DNA of 64,000 nucleotides from Wenzhouxiangella sediminis (GTDB lineage: Bacteria > Pseudomonadota > Gammaproteobacteria > Xanthomonadales > Wenzhouxiangellaceae), in NCBI RefSeq assembly GCF_003410055.1, contig NZ_QUZK01000037.1, positions 1-64,000 on the forward strand, in the 5' to 3' direction. The notes beneath the pieces were generated by a model. The model made no database searches. It was given only the letters and a program-made list of their open reading frames with translations, and was not told the origin of the DNA. Shown here piece after piece: positions 30,234 to 40,088 of this stretch; position 1 is the first letter of the stretch; each line of letters begins with the position of its first letter. The position numbers and the translations under genes are program-made.

Positions 30234-31476
30234 CACGCGCCGGGATCCGGCCGCCGGGCTGGCCGTCTACCGCGTCGGCGGTGTGGTGCGGGACCGCCTG
30301 CTCGGACGGCCCGCTTCCGATGCCGATTATGTGGTCGTCGGTGCCACGCCGGAGGTCATGCGCGAGCGCGGCTTCCGGCCCGTGGGGCGCGACTTCCCCG
30401 TCTTCCTGCATCCGGAAACCGGCGAGGAGTACGCCCTCGCCCGCACCGAACGCAAGGCCGGCCGCGGTTACCACGGATTCGTGTTCCATACCGGGCCCGA
30501 GGTCAGCCTCGAGGACGATCTCGAACGGCGCGACCTGACCGTCAATGCCATGGCACAAGACGCCGAGGGCGAAATCGTCGACCCCTTCGGCGGCCGCCGC
30601 GACCTCGAAGCCCGCGTGCTTCGCCACGTGTCGCCTGCCTTCCGCGAGGACCCGGTGCGCATTCTCCGGCTGGCCCGCTTCCAGGCGCGGTTTCCCGATT
30701 TCAGTGTGGCCGAGGAAACGCGCGCCCTGTGCCGACGGATGGTGGAAGACGGCGAGGCCGACCACCTGGTGCCCGAGCGCGTCTGGCAGGAGCTGTCCTC
30801 GGCCCTGATGGAAGTGCGCCCCTCGAAATGCTTCGAGCTGCTGCACGACACCGGCGCCCTGGCGGTGATCCTGCCCGAGCTGGATCGCCTGTTCGGCGTA
30901 CCCCAGGTCGCCGAACACCACCCCGAAATCGACGCCGGCGTCCACACCCTGATGGTCGTCGACCAGGCCGCCCGCCTTGGCGGTTCGCTGCCGGCCCGCT
31001 TCGCCGCCCTGGTGCACGACCTGGGCAAGGGCCTGACGCCGGCCGACGAGCTGCCCCGGCACGTCGGCCACGAAAAGGCCGGGCTGCCGGCCATCCGCGC
31101 GGTCTGCGAGCGCCTGCGCGTGAGCGTGGAGTGCCGCGACATGGCCCTGCTGGTCGGCGAGCACCATCTCGTCGCCCATCGCGCGCTCGAGCTGAAACCG
31201 TCTACGGTAGTGCGCCTGTTCGAGCGCCTCGACGCCTTTCGCCGACCCGAACGCCTCGAGCCCTTCCTGCTGGCCTGCGAGGCCGATCGTCGCGGCCGAA
31301 CCGGGCGCGAGGGCGAGACCTACCCGCAGGCCGGATTCCTCAGGCGCGCCCATGCCCGGGCCGTCGGTGTCAGTGCCCGGCCCTTCGTCGAGCGCGGACT
31401 GAAAGGGCCTGCGGTCGCCGAGGCGATCCATGCCGAGCGTGTGAAGCGCGTCGCAGAACTGAAGGAAGTCGGCTGA
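30220..31476 (+). CDS. cca: multifunctional CCA tRNA nucleotidyltransferase
   Basis: 418 residues from a GTG at 30220 ([25 protein letters not shown]). The nucleotidyltransferase head has [23 protein letters not shown], with catalytic Asp in DADY, and [10 protein letters not shown]; the neck has [12 protein letters not shown]. The C-terminal HD domain (HDLGKG near residue 267, GEHH) gives the gammaproteobacterial bifunctional CCA/phosphohydrolase type. It adds or repairs the 3' CCA of tRNA. Its start lies inside the previous gene, a sign of translational coupling. Confidence 0.95.
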   Translation: MSEPDTRRDPAAGLAVYRVGGVVRDRLLGRPASDADYVVVGATPEVMRERGFRPVGRDFPVFLHPETGEEYALARTERKAGRGYHGFVFHTGPEVSLEDDLERRDLTVNAMAQDAEGEIVDPFGGRRDLEARVLRHVSPAFREDPVRILRLARFQARFPDFSVAEETRALCRRMVEDGEADHLVPERVWQELSSALMEVRPSKCFELLHDTGALAVILPELDRLFGVPQVAEHHPEIDAGVHTLMVVDQAARLGGSLPARFAALVHDLGKGLTPADELPRHVGHEKAGLPAIRAVCERLRVSVECRDMALLVGEHHLVAHRALELKPSTVVRLFERLDAFRRPERLEPFLLACEADRRGRTGREGETYPQAGFLRRAHARAVGVSARPFVERGLKGPAVAEAIHAERVKRVAELKEVG

Positions 31477-31586
31477 TTTTCCGCCATCGGGGGGCACCAT
31501 TCGCGCCGGACGTTGTCAATCCCCTGATCGGGCCCGAGGGATGATGCCCGGCCCTGACAAGAACGAATGACAGCGGAGAAACCGTC

Positions 31587-34500
31587 TTGCCCCTGACTCG
31601 ACTTGGCCTGAGCAACCCGGTGGCCGTGGCCGTGGGCTGCATTTTGCTGGTGATCTTCGGGCTGCTTAGCCTGTCGCGCCTGCCGGTGCAGATGACACCC
31701 AATATCGACCGGCCGACGATCTCGATTTCCACCGGCTGGCGCGCAGCCGCGCCGTCGGAGGTCGAGTCGGAGATCATCGAGCCGCAGGAAAACCAGCTTC
31801 GGGACGTGCCCGGCCTGCAGCGAATGACTGCCACGGCCAGCCAGGGACGCGGTTCGATCAGCCTGGAATTCGACGTCGGCGCCGATCTCAATCGCGCGCT
31901 GATCGAGGTGATCAACCGCCTCAACCAGGTGCCGCGTTATCCCGCCGATGTCACCGAGCCGACTGTGCGCGTCGGCTCCGACCAGTTCGGCGACACCGTG
32001 GCCTGGTTTGCCATCCGGCCGATGCCCGACAACAATCGGCCGATCATCGAGTACCAGGATTTCATCGACGAGATCGTCAAGGAGCGGCTCGAACGCCTTC
32101 CCGGCGTGTCCTCGGCCAATCCGCGCGGCGGCCGGCCCTTCGAGGTGCGTATCACCTTCGATCCCTACCAGGCAGCCGCGATTGGTGTCGACCTCACCCG
32201 CATCGGTCAACGCCTGGGGCAGAACAACGACGTTTCCGGCGGTTTCCAGGAAGTCGGTCGGCGGCAGTACACCCTGCGCTTTGCCGGCCAGTACGAGATC
32301 GCCGATCTCGAGGACCTGGTGCTCGACTGGCGAGAGGGCCGTCCCGTCTACCTGCGCGACGTGGCCCGAGTCGAGCGCGTCATGCGCGACTCTTCGGGCG
32401 TCATGACTCAGAACGGCGGCCCTTCGATCGCCATGAACGTCATTGCGGAGCCGGGCGTGAACGTGCTCGAGGTGATGGGTGATATCCAGACAACGATCGA
32501 GGAGCTCCGGCGTAGCCACCTGACGCCCGCGGGCCTGGATATCGAGCAGGTCAGCGACGACACCGTCTATATCCGCCAGTCGGTCGGCATGGTCGCGACC
32601 AACCTGATCGTGGGCATGAGCCTGGCCGTGCTCGTTCTGTGGTGGTTCTTCCGCAAGCTCCGGGCGACCATGATGGTCGCGCTGGCCATTCCGCTTTGCC
32701 TTTGCTTCGCCTTCCTGGTGCTCGACGGCGTCGGGCGCACCCTCAACGTCATTTCGCTCGCGGGCCTGGCCTTCGCCACCGGCATGGTGCTCGATGCCGC
32801 CATCGTGGTACTCGAGAACATCGTGCGCCAGCGCGAGCAGGGACGGGCCCCGCTGGAGGCCGCCGACCGCGGCACGGGCCAGGTCTGGGGCGCGCTGCTG
32901 GCCTCCACGGCTACCACCGTGGCGATCTTCCTGCCGGTCATCTTCCTGCAGGACGAGGCCGGTCAGCTGTTCGCCGACCTGGCGGTCGTGATTTCCGCGG
33001 CCATCGTCTGCTCCCTCCTGGTCGCCATCGTCGTGCTGCCCACGGCCAGCTATCGCCTGCTCGGCGATGCCAAGCTCGAGGATCGCCACGGCCACTGGTG
33101 GCAGAAGGCCAGTGATTTCGTCATGGCGTTGACCGACACCCCGCGCCGGCGCTGGGGCTGGATCGCCGGGCTGACCGTCGTGCCCCTGGTGATCGGTGCG
33201 CTGCTGGTGCCGCCGGCCGACTACCTGCCCGAGGGCAAGCGCAATTTCATCTTCGGCTTCCTGCAGACGCCTTCGGGCATGGGGCCCGACACCGCCGAGG
33301 AAGAACTGGTCAAGCCGCTCAACGAACGCCTCATCCCCTACATCCGGGGCGAGAAGGAGCCGGCCATCGCCAACACCTTCCTGGGCTTTTTCGGCACCGG
33401 TGCCTTCCTGGGCATGCGGGCTGCCGACGAGGCTGAGGTCGACGAGCTGCTGGCGGTGGTCAACAACGAGATTCTCACCGGCTTTCCCGACACATTCGGC
33501 CGCGCCAGCCGTTCGCCCATCTTCGGCGGACGGGGCAGTCGACAGATCGATATCGATCTGCAGGCCGCCGATGTCGAGGAGTTGCTCGGCGCCGGCCAGA
33601 CCGCGTTCGGCCTGATCCAGCAGAAGATGCCCGGCGCGAGCATTCGGCCGCAGCCCGGCCTCGAACTGGCCGAACCCGAGCTTCGCCTGCAGCCGGACGA
33701 CCGGCGCATCGCGGAGCTGGGCTGGACCCGCGGCGACGTGGCCACCCTGGTGCGTGCCTTCGGCAACGGCGCGTACCTGGGCGACTATTTCGACGGCGAC
33801 CGCCGGCTCGACGTGATCCTGCGCGGCGAAGAATGGGTCACGCCCGAAGAGCTGATGGGCATGCCCCTGGCGACACCTTCGGGTCGCATCGCGACCCTGG
33901 GCGAACTGGCCGACCTGGAGCGGACTGCCGGCCCCAACCAGATTCGCCGCGTCGACCGTCGGCGCACACTGTCGCTTCAGGTGACGCCGCCGTCGGGCAT
34001 GCCCATGGAGACTGCGCTGGCCTTCCTGCAGGAAGAAGTCGAGCCGGAGATTCGAAGTGCGCTGCCTCCGGATGGCGTCATCACTTACCGTGGGACGGCC
34101 GAGGCACTGGGCGAGACGCTTTCCAACCTGGCCGGCAGCTTCCTGCTGGCGATCGTGATCCTCTACCTGCTGATCTCGGCGCTGTTCCGATCGTTCAAGG
34201 ATTCGCTGCTGGTGCTCATGACCATCCCGATGGCCACCGTCGGCGGCATCGTTGCCCTGCGCGTTACGGGCTGGATCACCGGACAGGCCATGGACATGCT
34301 GACCATGATCGGCTTCGTCATCCTGCTCGGCCTGGTGGTCAACAACGCCATCCTGCTGGTCTACCGCGCCCGCGACGGTGAGCGAGAGGAAGGCCTGAGC
34401 CGGCGCGAGGCGGTCGAGACGGCCGTGCGCCTGCGCCTGCGGCCGATCCTGATGAGCACGACCACCAGCGTGTTCGGCATGCTGCCGCTGCTGGTCCTGC

Positions 34501-34655
34501 CCGGCGCGGGCACGGAGCTGTATCGCGGCCTGGCCGCGGTGATCGTCGGCGGCATGGCGGTGAGCACCCTGTTCACGCTGGTGCTGCTGCCCTCGCTGCT
34601 GAGAATGAATGAAGAAAAACAGAGCCGCGCCGCAGGCGAGGTGGTGCCGGCATGA
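31587..34655 (+). CDS. RND efflux permease
   Basis: 1022 residues from a TTG at 31587 with GGAG nine bases upstream; no ATG is available before the conserved first helix. Typical RND layout with twelve helices and two large periplasmic loops. The helix-4 motif reads GMVLDAAIVVLENI with a single Asp (LDAA), unlike the DD pair of AcrB-type drug pumps, and more like the VDAA of CusA-type permeases. Helix 10 reads GLVVNNAILLVYRARDGER. Substrate is unclear. The adaptor gene follows with an ATGA overlap and no outer-membrane channel gene is nearby. Confidence 0.92.
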   Translation: MPLTRLGLSNPVAVAVGCILLVIFGLLSLSRLPVQMTPNIDRPTISISTGWRAAAPSEVESEIIEPQENQLRDVPGLQRMTATASQGRGSISLEFDVGADLNRALIEVINRLNQVPRYPADVTEPTVRVGSDQFGDTVAWFAIRPMPDNNRPIIEYQDFIDEIVKERLERLPGVSSANPRGGRPFEVRITFDPYQAAAIGVDLTRIGQRLGQNNDVSGGFQEVGRRQYTLRFAGQYEIADLEDLVLDWREGRPVYLRDVARVERVMRDSSGVMTQNGGPSIAMNVIAEPGVNVLEVMGDIQTTIEELRRSHLTPAGLDIEQVSDDTVYIRQSVGMVATNLIVGMSLAVLVLWWFFRKLRATMMVALAIPLCLCFAFLVLDGVGRTLNVISLAGLAFATGMVLDAAIVVLENIVRQREQGRAPLEAADRGTGQVWGALLASTATTVAIFLPVIFLQDEAGQLFADLAVVISAAIVCSLLVAIVVLPTASYRLLGDAKLEDRHGHWWQKASDFVMALTDTPRRRWGWIAGLTVVPLVIGALLVPPADYLPEGKRNFIFGFLQTPSGMGPDTAEEELVKPLNERLIPYIRGEKEPAIANTFLGFFGTGAFLGMRAADEAEVDELLAVVNNEILTGFPDTFGRASRSPIFGGRGSRQIDIDLQAADVEELLGAGQTAFGLIQQKMPGASIRPQPGLELAEPELRLQPDDRRIAELGWTRGDVATLVRAFGNGAYLGDYFDGDRRLDVILRGEEWVTPEELMGMPLATPSGRIATLGELADLERTAGPNQIRRVDRRRTLSLQVTPPSGMPMETALAFLQEEVEPEIRSALPPDGVITYRGTAEALGETLSNLAGSFLLAIVILYLLISALFRSFKDSLLVLMTIPMATVGGIVALRVTGWITGQAMDMLTMIGFVILLGLVVNNAILLVYRARDGEREEGLSRREAVETAVRLRLRPILMSTTTSVFGMLPLLVLPGAGTELYRGLAAVIVGGMAVSTLFTLVLLPSLLRMNEEKQSRAAGEVVPA

Positions 34656-35713
34656 GAAACGGAATGACAAAGGGAATGGCAATGAATCGAACGATCTTGG
34701 CGCTCGCCGCCTTTGTGCTGGCCGTGCCGGCCTGGGCTCAGTTCGGCGGTGCGCCCACCGTGGAAGTGGCCGCAGCCGAGCAGCGCGAAATGGCGCCCAC
34801 CATGCAGGTGGCCGGTACCGTACTGTCGCGTTCGGACGCCAGTCTGTCGGCCGAAGTGGAAGGGCGGCTCGTGGAAGTGGCCGACGTCGGCAGCCGGGTG
34901 GCCGAGGGGGACGTGGTCGCGCGCATCGAGGACACCACGCTGCAGCTTCGCGTGGCCGAACTGGAAGCGGAAATCGCCCGCGGCGAGGCGCGCCTCGAGT
35001 TTCTCGACGCCGAGCTGGATCGGGTTCAGCGCCTGGCCGAGACCAACCTGGCGGCGGCCAGCCAGATCGACCAGACCCGATCGGAACGCGACATGGCGCA
35101 AAGCGACCTGGCCGTCGCGCGCGCCCGCCTGGCCCAGCTCCAGGACCAGATCGAGCGTACCCGCGTGCGCGCGCCGTTTCCGGGCGTGGTCGTTGAACGC
35201 GTGGCCCGGGCCGGCGAACGCGTCGGCATCGGCGCGCGGATCCTGCGCCTGGTCGATCCCGATCGGCTGGAGGTCGTCGCTCGCGCACCGCTGCGTTACT
35301 ACCGTTTCGTACAGCCCGGCGACGAACTCACCTTGAATGCCGAGGGCGAGGTTTTCGACGCGCCGCTGCGCACCGTCGTGAGCGTGGGCAACGAAGACCT
35401 TCACGTCTTCGAGCTGCGCCTGGATATCGAGCGGCCGCTGCCGGTGGGCCAGACCGCGCGGGTAACCATTCCCACCGCTGAGTTGCGCGAGGTGCTGGCC
35501 GTGCCGCGCGACGCGCTGGTGCTGCGCGGTTCCGGGACGGCCGTGTTCGTCATCGAGGAAGACGGCACGGCGCGGCGCGCGACTGTCTCGACCGGCATCG
35601 GTCAGGGCGACTGGATCGAGGTCGCCGGTCCGGTCCAGGCGGGGGATCGAATCGTCGTGCGCGGCAACGAGCGGCTGCGGGACGGGCAGGAGGTGGAGAT
35701 TCGGGGGACTTGA
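34652..35713 (+). CDS. RND periplasmic adaptor (membrane fusion protein)
   Basis: 353 residues from the ATG at 34652 that overlaps the permease stop; GAGGTGG precedes it. A second good start is at 34682 (MNRTILALAAF). A signal peptide ends near AWAQ. The lipoyl/biotinyl halves (about 60-90 and 165-195) flank a helical hairpin of alternating Glu/Arg residues; the C-terminal beta-barrel and membrane-proximal region follow. It bridges the permease and an outer-membrane channel. The permease-then-adaptor order is the reverse of most RND operons. Confidence 0.9.
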   Translation: MRNGMTKGMAMNRTILALAAFVLAVPAWAQFGGAPTVEVAAAEQREMAPTMQVAGTVLSRSDASLSAEVEGRLVEVADVGSRVAEGDVVARIEDTTLQLRVAELEAEIARGEARLEFLDAELDRVQRLAETNLAAASQIDQTRSERDMAQSDLAVARARLAQLQDQIERTRVRAPFPGVVVERVARAGERVGIGARILRLVDPDRLEVVARAPLRYYRFVQPGDELTLNAEGEVFDAPLRTVVSVGNEDLHVFELRLDIERPLPVGQTARVTIPTAELREVLAVPRDALVLRGSGTAVFVIEEDGTARRATVSTGIGQGDWIEVAGPVQAGDRIVVRGNERLRDGQEVEIRGT

Positions 35714-35722
35714 TCGAAACCA

Positions 35723-35771
35723 TTCAGGTTTCAGGTTTCAGGTTTCAGGATTTCCGGGTTCCGGGTTCGGG
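35723..35771. repeat. TTTCAGG and GGGTTC tandem repeats
   Basis: Nearly four tandem TTTCAGG heptamers at 35723-35749 are followed by a short TTCC spacer and GGGTTCC/GGGTTCGGG units. The same unit family occurs at 12596 and in complement near 8640. It fills the gap between convergent genes. Confidence 0.7.
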
Positions 35772-35857
35772 ATGACGCTTCGCTTTGCTTCGGGTCGATT
35801 CGCGTTTCCGGATCGTGGTCGGCGACCAGCAGGCAGCGCCGGCCGTCGCGTGGATGC

Positions 35858-36664
<807 letters not shown>

Positions 36665-36668
36665 TGCC

Positions 36669-36934
36669 AGTGTACCCCGTCACTCATTCTGTAACTTATA
36701 GCGAGTCGGAGAGCGTTTAGCTGCAAGGCCTGTCTCGCAGGGAATGGTGGTGCCATTTTCAAGAGACAGAACGCCGCAGATGAATGCTCTCCGGCTCGCC
36801 CTTCGGGAGCGTGCCTGAACCGACATTGCGGCGTTGCGCCCCTTGTAAAGGGCTTGCCATTCACTGCGGGTCGCGCCTTGCACTGTCGGCTCAGGCACGC
36901 TCTATAAGTTACACAATGAATGACGGGGTACACT
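36669..36934. mobile_element. MITE-like non-autonomous element
   Basis: 266 bp without a long open frame. The ends are imperfect terminal inverted repeats of about 33 bp beginning AGTGTACCCCGTCA, sharing CATT and GTAACTTATAG at matching positions. Inside, a second inverted repeat (GAGCGTGCCTGA... at about 36814-36831 and its complement at 36883-36903) suggests strong secondary structure. It sits between the ABC ATPase start and the permease stop. The right end supplies the first two bases of the permease TAG stop (complement of 36933-36935). No clear target duplication was found, and no transposase is present in the window. Confidence 0.75.
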
Positions 36935-37904
36935 AGCGAATCCGGGCCGCCCGGTAGAGCAGAAGCAGGAACAGCGGCACGCCGATCAGGGCGGTGAGCA
37001 CGCCCACCGGCAACTGGCGCGGGCCCAGCAGGCTGCGCGCGGCGGTGTCGGCCAGAACCAGGAAGCCGCCGCCGAACAGGGCCGAGGCGGGAAGCAGCAC
37101 CCGGTGGTCGGCGCCGACGAGCAGGCGCATCAGGTGCGGCACGATCAGGCCGACGAAGCCGATCGCCCCGGCCAGGGAGACGGCCAACGCGGTCAGCAGC
37201 GAGGCGATGACGTAGATCTCCCAGAAGCGCGTTCGCGCCGACTCGCCGAGCAGGGCGGCCTGAAGTTCGCCGCCGCTGAGCACGTTGAGGCTGCGTGCGC
37301 GCAGCCACAGCAGGCCCACGCCGGCGGCCAGCGGCAGCAGCCACCAGGCCGACAGGCTGGTATAGCTCAGATCGCCCATCAGCCAGTAGAGCATCGAGCG
37401 CAGGCTGGCGTCGGAACCGGTCGCCAGGATCAGAGAGATGACCGCGCCCCAGCCGGCGGCCACGACCACCCCGGTGAGCAGCACGCGGGTGGTGCTCCAG
37501 GGCCCGCGCCCGCGCGCCAGCACGAAAACGATGATCATGGTCAGCAGCGCGCCGCCGAAAGCCAGGACGGGAACCGGCAGGAAACTCAGGCCGAAGCTCA
37601 TGCCGATCAGCGCGAAGGCGGCCGCGCCGCCGGAGAGCCCGAGCACGTAGGGGTCGGCGAGCGGATTGCGCAGCAGGACCTGCATCAGGCAGCCCGCCTG
37701 TGCCAGCAGGGCACCGGTGACGAGAGCGGCGATCGCCCGGGGAATGCGCAGCTCGCCGATGACGCGCTGCATGGCCTCGTCGGCGGCAAACGGCCAGGCC
37801 CAGCCGCCGCTGCCCCAGCTGGCGGCCAGCAGCACGGCCGCCGGGGGCAGGAGCAGGAGACCGGCCCAGGCGATCAGCGTCTTCGTGACTGGTGCACTCG
37901 CCAT
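36933..37904 (-). CDS. FecCD/BtuC-type ABC permease
   Basis: 323 residues from the ATG at 37904 (MASAPVTKTLIAWAGLLL); the frame is open further upstream through rppH but that is not coding. About ten helices. LRIPRAIAALVTGALLAQAGCLMQVLLRNPLADPYVLG is the permease hallmark, with GGAAAFALIG and the cytoplasmic coupling loop near GELQAALLG. The C-terminal segment GFVGLIVPHLMRLLVGADHR is typical. It imports B12 or an iron chelate with the downstream ATPase. Its stop codon is formed at the MITE junction, so the natural C-terminus may differ. Confidence 0.93.
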   Translation of the reverse strand: MASAPVTKTLIAWAGLLLLPPAAVLLAASWGSGGWAWPFAADEAMQRVIGELRIPRAIAALVTGALLAQAGCLMQVLLRNPLADPYVLGLSGGAAAFALIGMSFGLSFLPVPVLAFGGALLTMIIVFVLARGRGPWSTTRVLLTGVVVAAGWGAVISLILATGSDASLRSMLYWLMGDLSYTSLSAWWLLPLAAGVGLLWLRARSLNVLSGGELQAALLGESARTRFWEIYVIASLLTALAVSLAGAIGFVGLIVPHLMRLLVGADHRVLLPASALFGGGFLVLADTAARSLLGPRQLPVGVLTALIGVPLFLLLLYRAARIR

Positions 37905-37927
37905 GAATTGATTACCATTCGAGACAG

Positions 37928-37954
37928 TTGAATCTTTCCGCGGCCCGGTATGAT
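37928..37954 (+). promoter_or_regulatory. candidate rppH promoter
   Basis: TTGAAT at 37928-37933 and TATGAT at 37949-37954, with a short 15-base spacer. The -10 ends 11 bases before the first rppH ATG, leaving almost no leader and no visible ribosome site. Confidence 0.35.
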
Positions 37955-37965
37955 AGCCGGCCGCG

Positions 37966-38469
37966 ATGACCATCACCATGATTGATCCGGACGGTTTCAG
38001 ACCGAATGTCGGGATCGTGCTGGCTCGGGAAGATGGGCGCGTTTTCTGGGCGCGTCGTGCCGGCAAGGATGGCTGGCAGTTCCCGCAGGGCGGCATGAAC
38101 ACCGACGAAACGCCCATCGAGGCCATGTACCGAGAACTCGGCGAGGAAACCGGGCTGACGCCCGACCACGTCGAAGTGCTCGGTCAAACGCCCGGATGGC
38201 TGCGCTATCGCCTGCCCAGGCGGTATCGGCGCCGCCATCAGAAGCCCGTGTGCGTCGGCCAGAAGCAGGTCTGGTTCCTGCTGCAGTTCCTGGCCGACGA
38301 CCACGCTTTCGACCTCGAGGCTGCCGACAAGCCGGAGTTCGACCGCTATCGCTGGGTCGATTTCTGGTATCCCGTGCGGCACGTGATTCCGTTCAAGCGA
38401 CGCGTGTACGTCCGCGCCTTGAAGCACCTGGAACCGATGCTGCATGGCGTCGAAAGGCGGAGCCGTTGA
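37966..38469 (+). CDS. rppH: RNA pyrophosphohydrolase
   Basis: 167 residues from the ATG at 37966; the in-frame ATG at 37978 gives [14 protein letters not shown], closest to the E. coli start. RppH removes pyrophosphate from the 5' end of mRNA and triggers decay. The Nudix box [23 protein letters not shown] is intact (GX5EX7REUXEEXGU), and [10 protein letters not shown] and [13 protein letters not shown] are family features. It is divergent from the permease gene. Confidence 0.95.
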   Translation: MTITMIDPDGFRPNVGIVLAREDGRVFWARRAGKDGWQFPQGGMNTDETPIEAMYRELGEETGLTPDHVEVLGQTPGWLRYRLPRRYRRRHQKPVCVGQKQVWFLLQFLADDHAFDLEAADKPEFDRYRWVDFWYPVRHVIPFKRRVYVRALKHLEPMLHGVERRSR

Positions 38470-38482
38470 TCGGGCTGCTGCG

Positions 38483-38553
38483 TCGAAAATTCGAAATACC
38501 AAGCACCAAGTGCCGAACAAGCCCGAATGTTCGAAATTCGAATGTTCGAAACG
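38483..38553. repeat. TTCGAAA-rich intergenic repeat
   Basis: AATTCGAAAT and GTTCGAAATTCGAATGTTCGAAA units are packed with dyad symmetry in the gap after rppH. It belongs to the same class of low-complexity intergenic inserts as those at 12.6, 21.0 and 35.7 kb. The rest of the gap (38470-38651) shows only the M28 gene ribosome site. Confidence 0.6.
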
Positions 38554-38651
38554 AAGTCCCGGCTTCGAGATCCGTTGGCCATCGACGCTGGTCCGCAGTC
38601 TTCGAAAGGCGGATGTCGGAGCCCTGATTGACCCGAAGGAGATTCGTAGAA

Positions 38652-40079
38652 ATGAGAACCACGCTTTGGCTGGCCGCTGGCCTGTTTCTGGCCGGGCCGC
38701 TGGCCGCCGAGCCCTATTCCGAGGAAGACCTGGCCATCGCGCGCGAGCTGCGCGAGTCGGCCCTGGCCGGTGACGGTGGCTACGAGATCGTCGCCGAGCT
38801 GACCACCGATATCGGGCCGCGCCTGGCCGGCAGCGAGGCCGACGCCAGGGCGGTCGAATGGGCCGTGGCCCTATTCGAGGAGATGGGTTTCGACCGTGTC
38901 TGGACCGAGCCGGCCACCTTCCCGACCTGGCATCGCGGGCTGGAGCGCACCGAAGTCGTCTCGCCTGCACACCACGAACTGGTCACCCTGGCGCTGGGCT
39001 TTTCGCCGGCCACACCCAAGGGCGGCATCGAGGCCGAAGTGGTGATGTTCGACGACCTGGCCGCGCTGGAAGCCGCCGATCCGGCCGAAGTGGCCGACCG
39101 CATCGTGTTCATCCGCAACCGCATGGAGCGTACGCGCACCGGAGCCGGCTACGGTCGGGCCGTGGGCGCACGTTCGGTAGGCAGCCGCGTGGCGGCCGAA
39201 AAGGGCGCCCTGGCGCTGGTCATCCGCTCGATCGGCACTTCGAACAATCGCTTTGCTCACACCGGCATGCAGCGTTTCGACTCCGACGTGCGCATGCTGC
39301 CGGCGGTTGCCATCTCGAACCCCGACGCCGACCTGCTCGAGCGCCTGATGGCCGGCGACGAGCCGGTGCGCATCCAGGTCGAAGTCGACGCCGAGACGGT
39401 CGAGGCGTATACCTCCCAGAACGTCTTCGCCGAGATCACCGGGTCTGAAATGCCCGAGGAGATCGTCGCCATCGGCGCCCATCTGGACTCCTGGGACGTG
39501 GGCACCGGCGCGATCGACGACGGCGCCGGCGTGGCCATCGTCACCGAGGCCGCGCGCCTGATCAAGGCACTCGATCGCCGCCCCGACCGCAGCATTCGCA
39601 TCATCCTGTTCGCGGCCGAGGAAATCGGACTGTGGGGTGGCCGCGCCTGGGCCAATGCCCGGGAAGACGAGATCGAGCGTTATCAGCTGGTGGCCGAATC
39701 CGACTTCGGTGCCGGCCGCATCTACGCGATCAGTGCGCGGGTGAAAGACGAGGCCTGGCCGGTCATTGCCGCCATCCAGGACGAGCTGGCCCCGCTGGGC
39801 ATCGAGATCGGAGACCGCGGTGGCAACGGCGGCCCCGACTTCTACCCGGCCGCCGCCCTGGGCGTGGCCGCCGTCGACCTGCGGCAGGACGGCACCGAGT
39901 ACTTCGATTACCACCATACGGTCAACGACACGCTCGACAAGATCGAACCCGACGCCCTGGCACAGAACGCCGCCGCCTACGCCGTGCTGGCCTGGCTGGG
40001 CGCACAGGCACCGATGGATTTCGGGTCGGGCGAAACGATTCTGGCCGAGGAGGCTCAGAGGGAAGCGTCGGCCGACTGA
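38652..40079 (+). CDS. secreted M28-family metallopeptidase
   Basis: 475 residues from the ATG at 38652, with AAGGAGA upstream; MRTTLWLAAGLFLAGPLAA is a signal peptide. The M28 zinc ligands are visible: GAHLDSWDVGTGAIDDGAG (His and bridging Asp), FAAEEIGLWGGRAW (EE pair), AESDFGAG and DYHHTVNDTLDKI (final His). The PA-like insert carries VRSIGTSNNRFAHTGM. It is probably an aminopeptidase or carboxypeptidase of the periplasm, related to plasma glutamate carboxypeptidase. It converges on the borosin-type locus. Confidence 0.92.
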   Translation: MRTTLWLAAGLFLAGPLAAEPYSEEDLAIARELRESALAGDGGYEIVAELTTDIGPRLAGSEADARAVEWAVALFEEMGFDRVWTEPATFPTWHRGLERTEVVSPAHHELVTLALGFSPATPKGGIEAEVVMFDDLAALEAADPAEVADRIVFIRNRMERTRTGAGYGRAVGARSVGSRVAAEKGALALVIRSIGTSNNRFAHTGMQRFDSDVRMLPAVAISNPDADLLERLMAGDEPVRIQVEVDAETVEAYTSQNVFAEITGSEMPEEIVAIGAHLDSWDVGTGAIDDGAGVAIVTEAARLIKALDRRPDRSIRIILFAAEEIGLWGGRAWANAREDEIERYQLVAESDFGAGRIYAISARVKDEAWPVIAAIQDELAPLGIEIGDRGGNGGPDFYPAAALGVAAVDLRQDGTEYFDYHHTVNDTLDKIEPDALAQNAAAYAVLAWLGAQAPMDFGSGETILAEEAQREASAD

Positions 40080-40088
40080 GCGGCCGGC

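Noticed and set aside
31320-35288. Very long open frame on the minus strand across the RND permease and adaptor
   Set aside because: It is antisense to two clear genes, is Arg/Gly/His-rich and has no domain; such frames are common in high-GC DNA.
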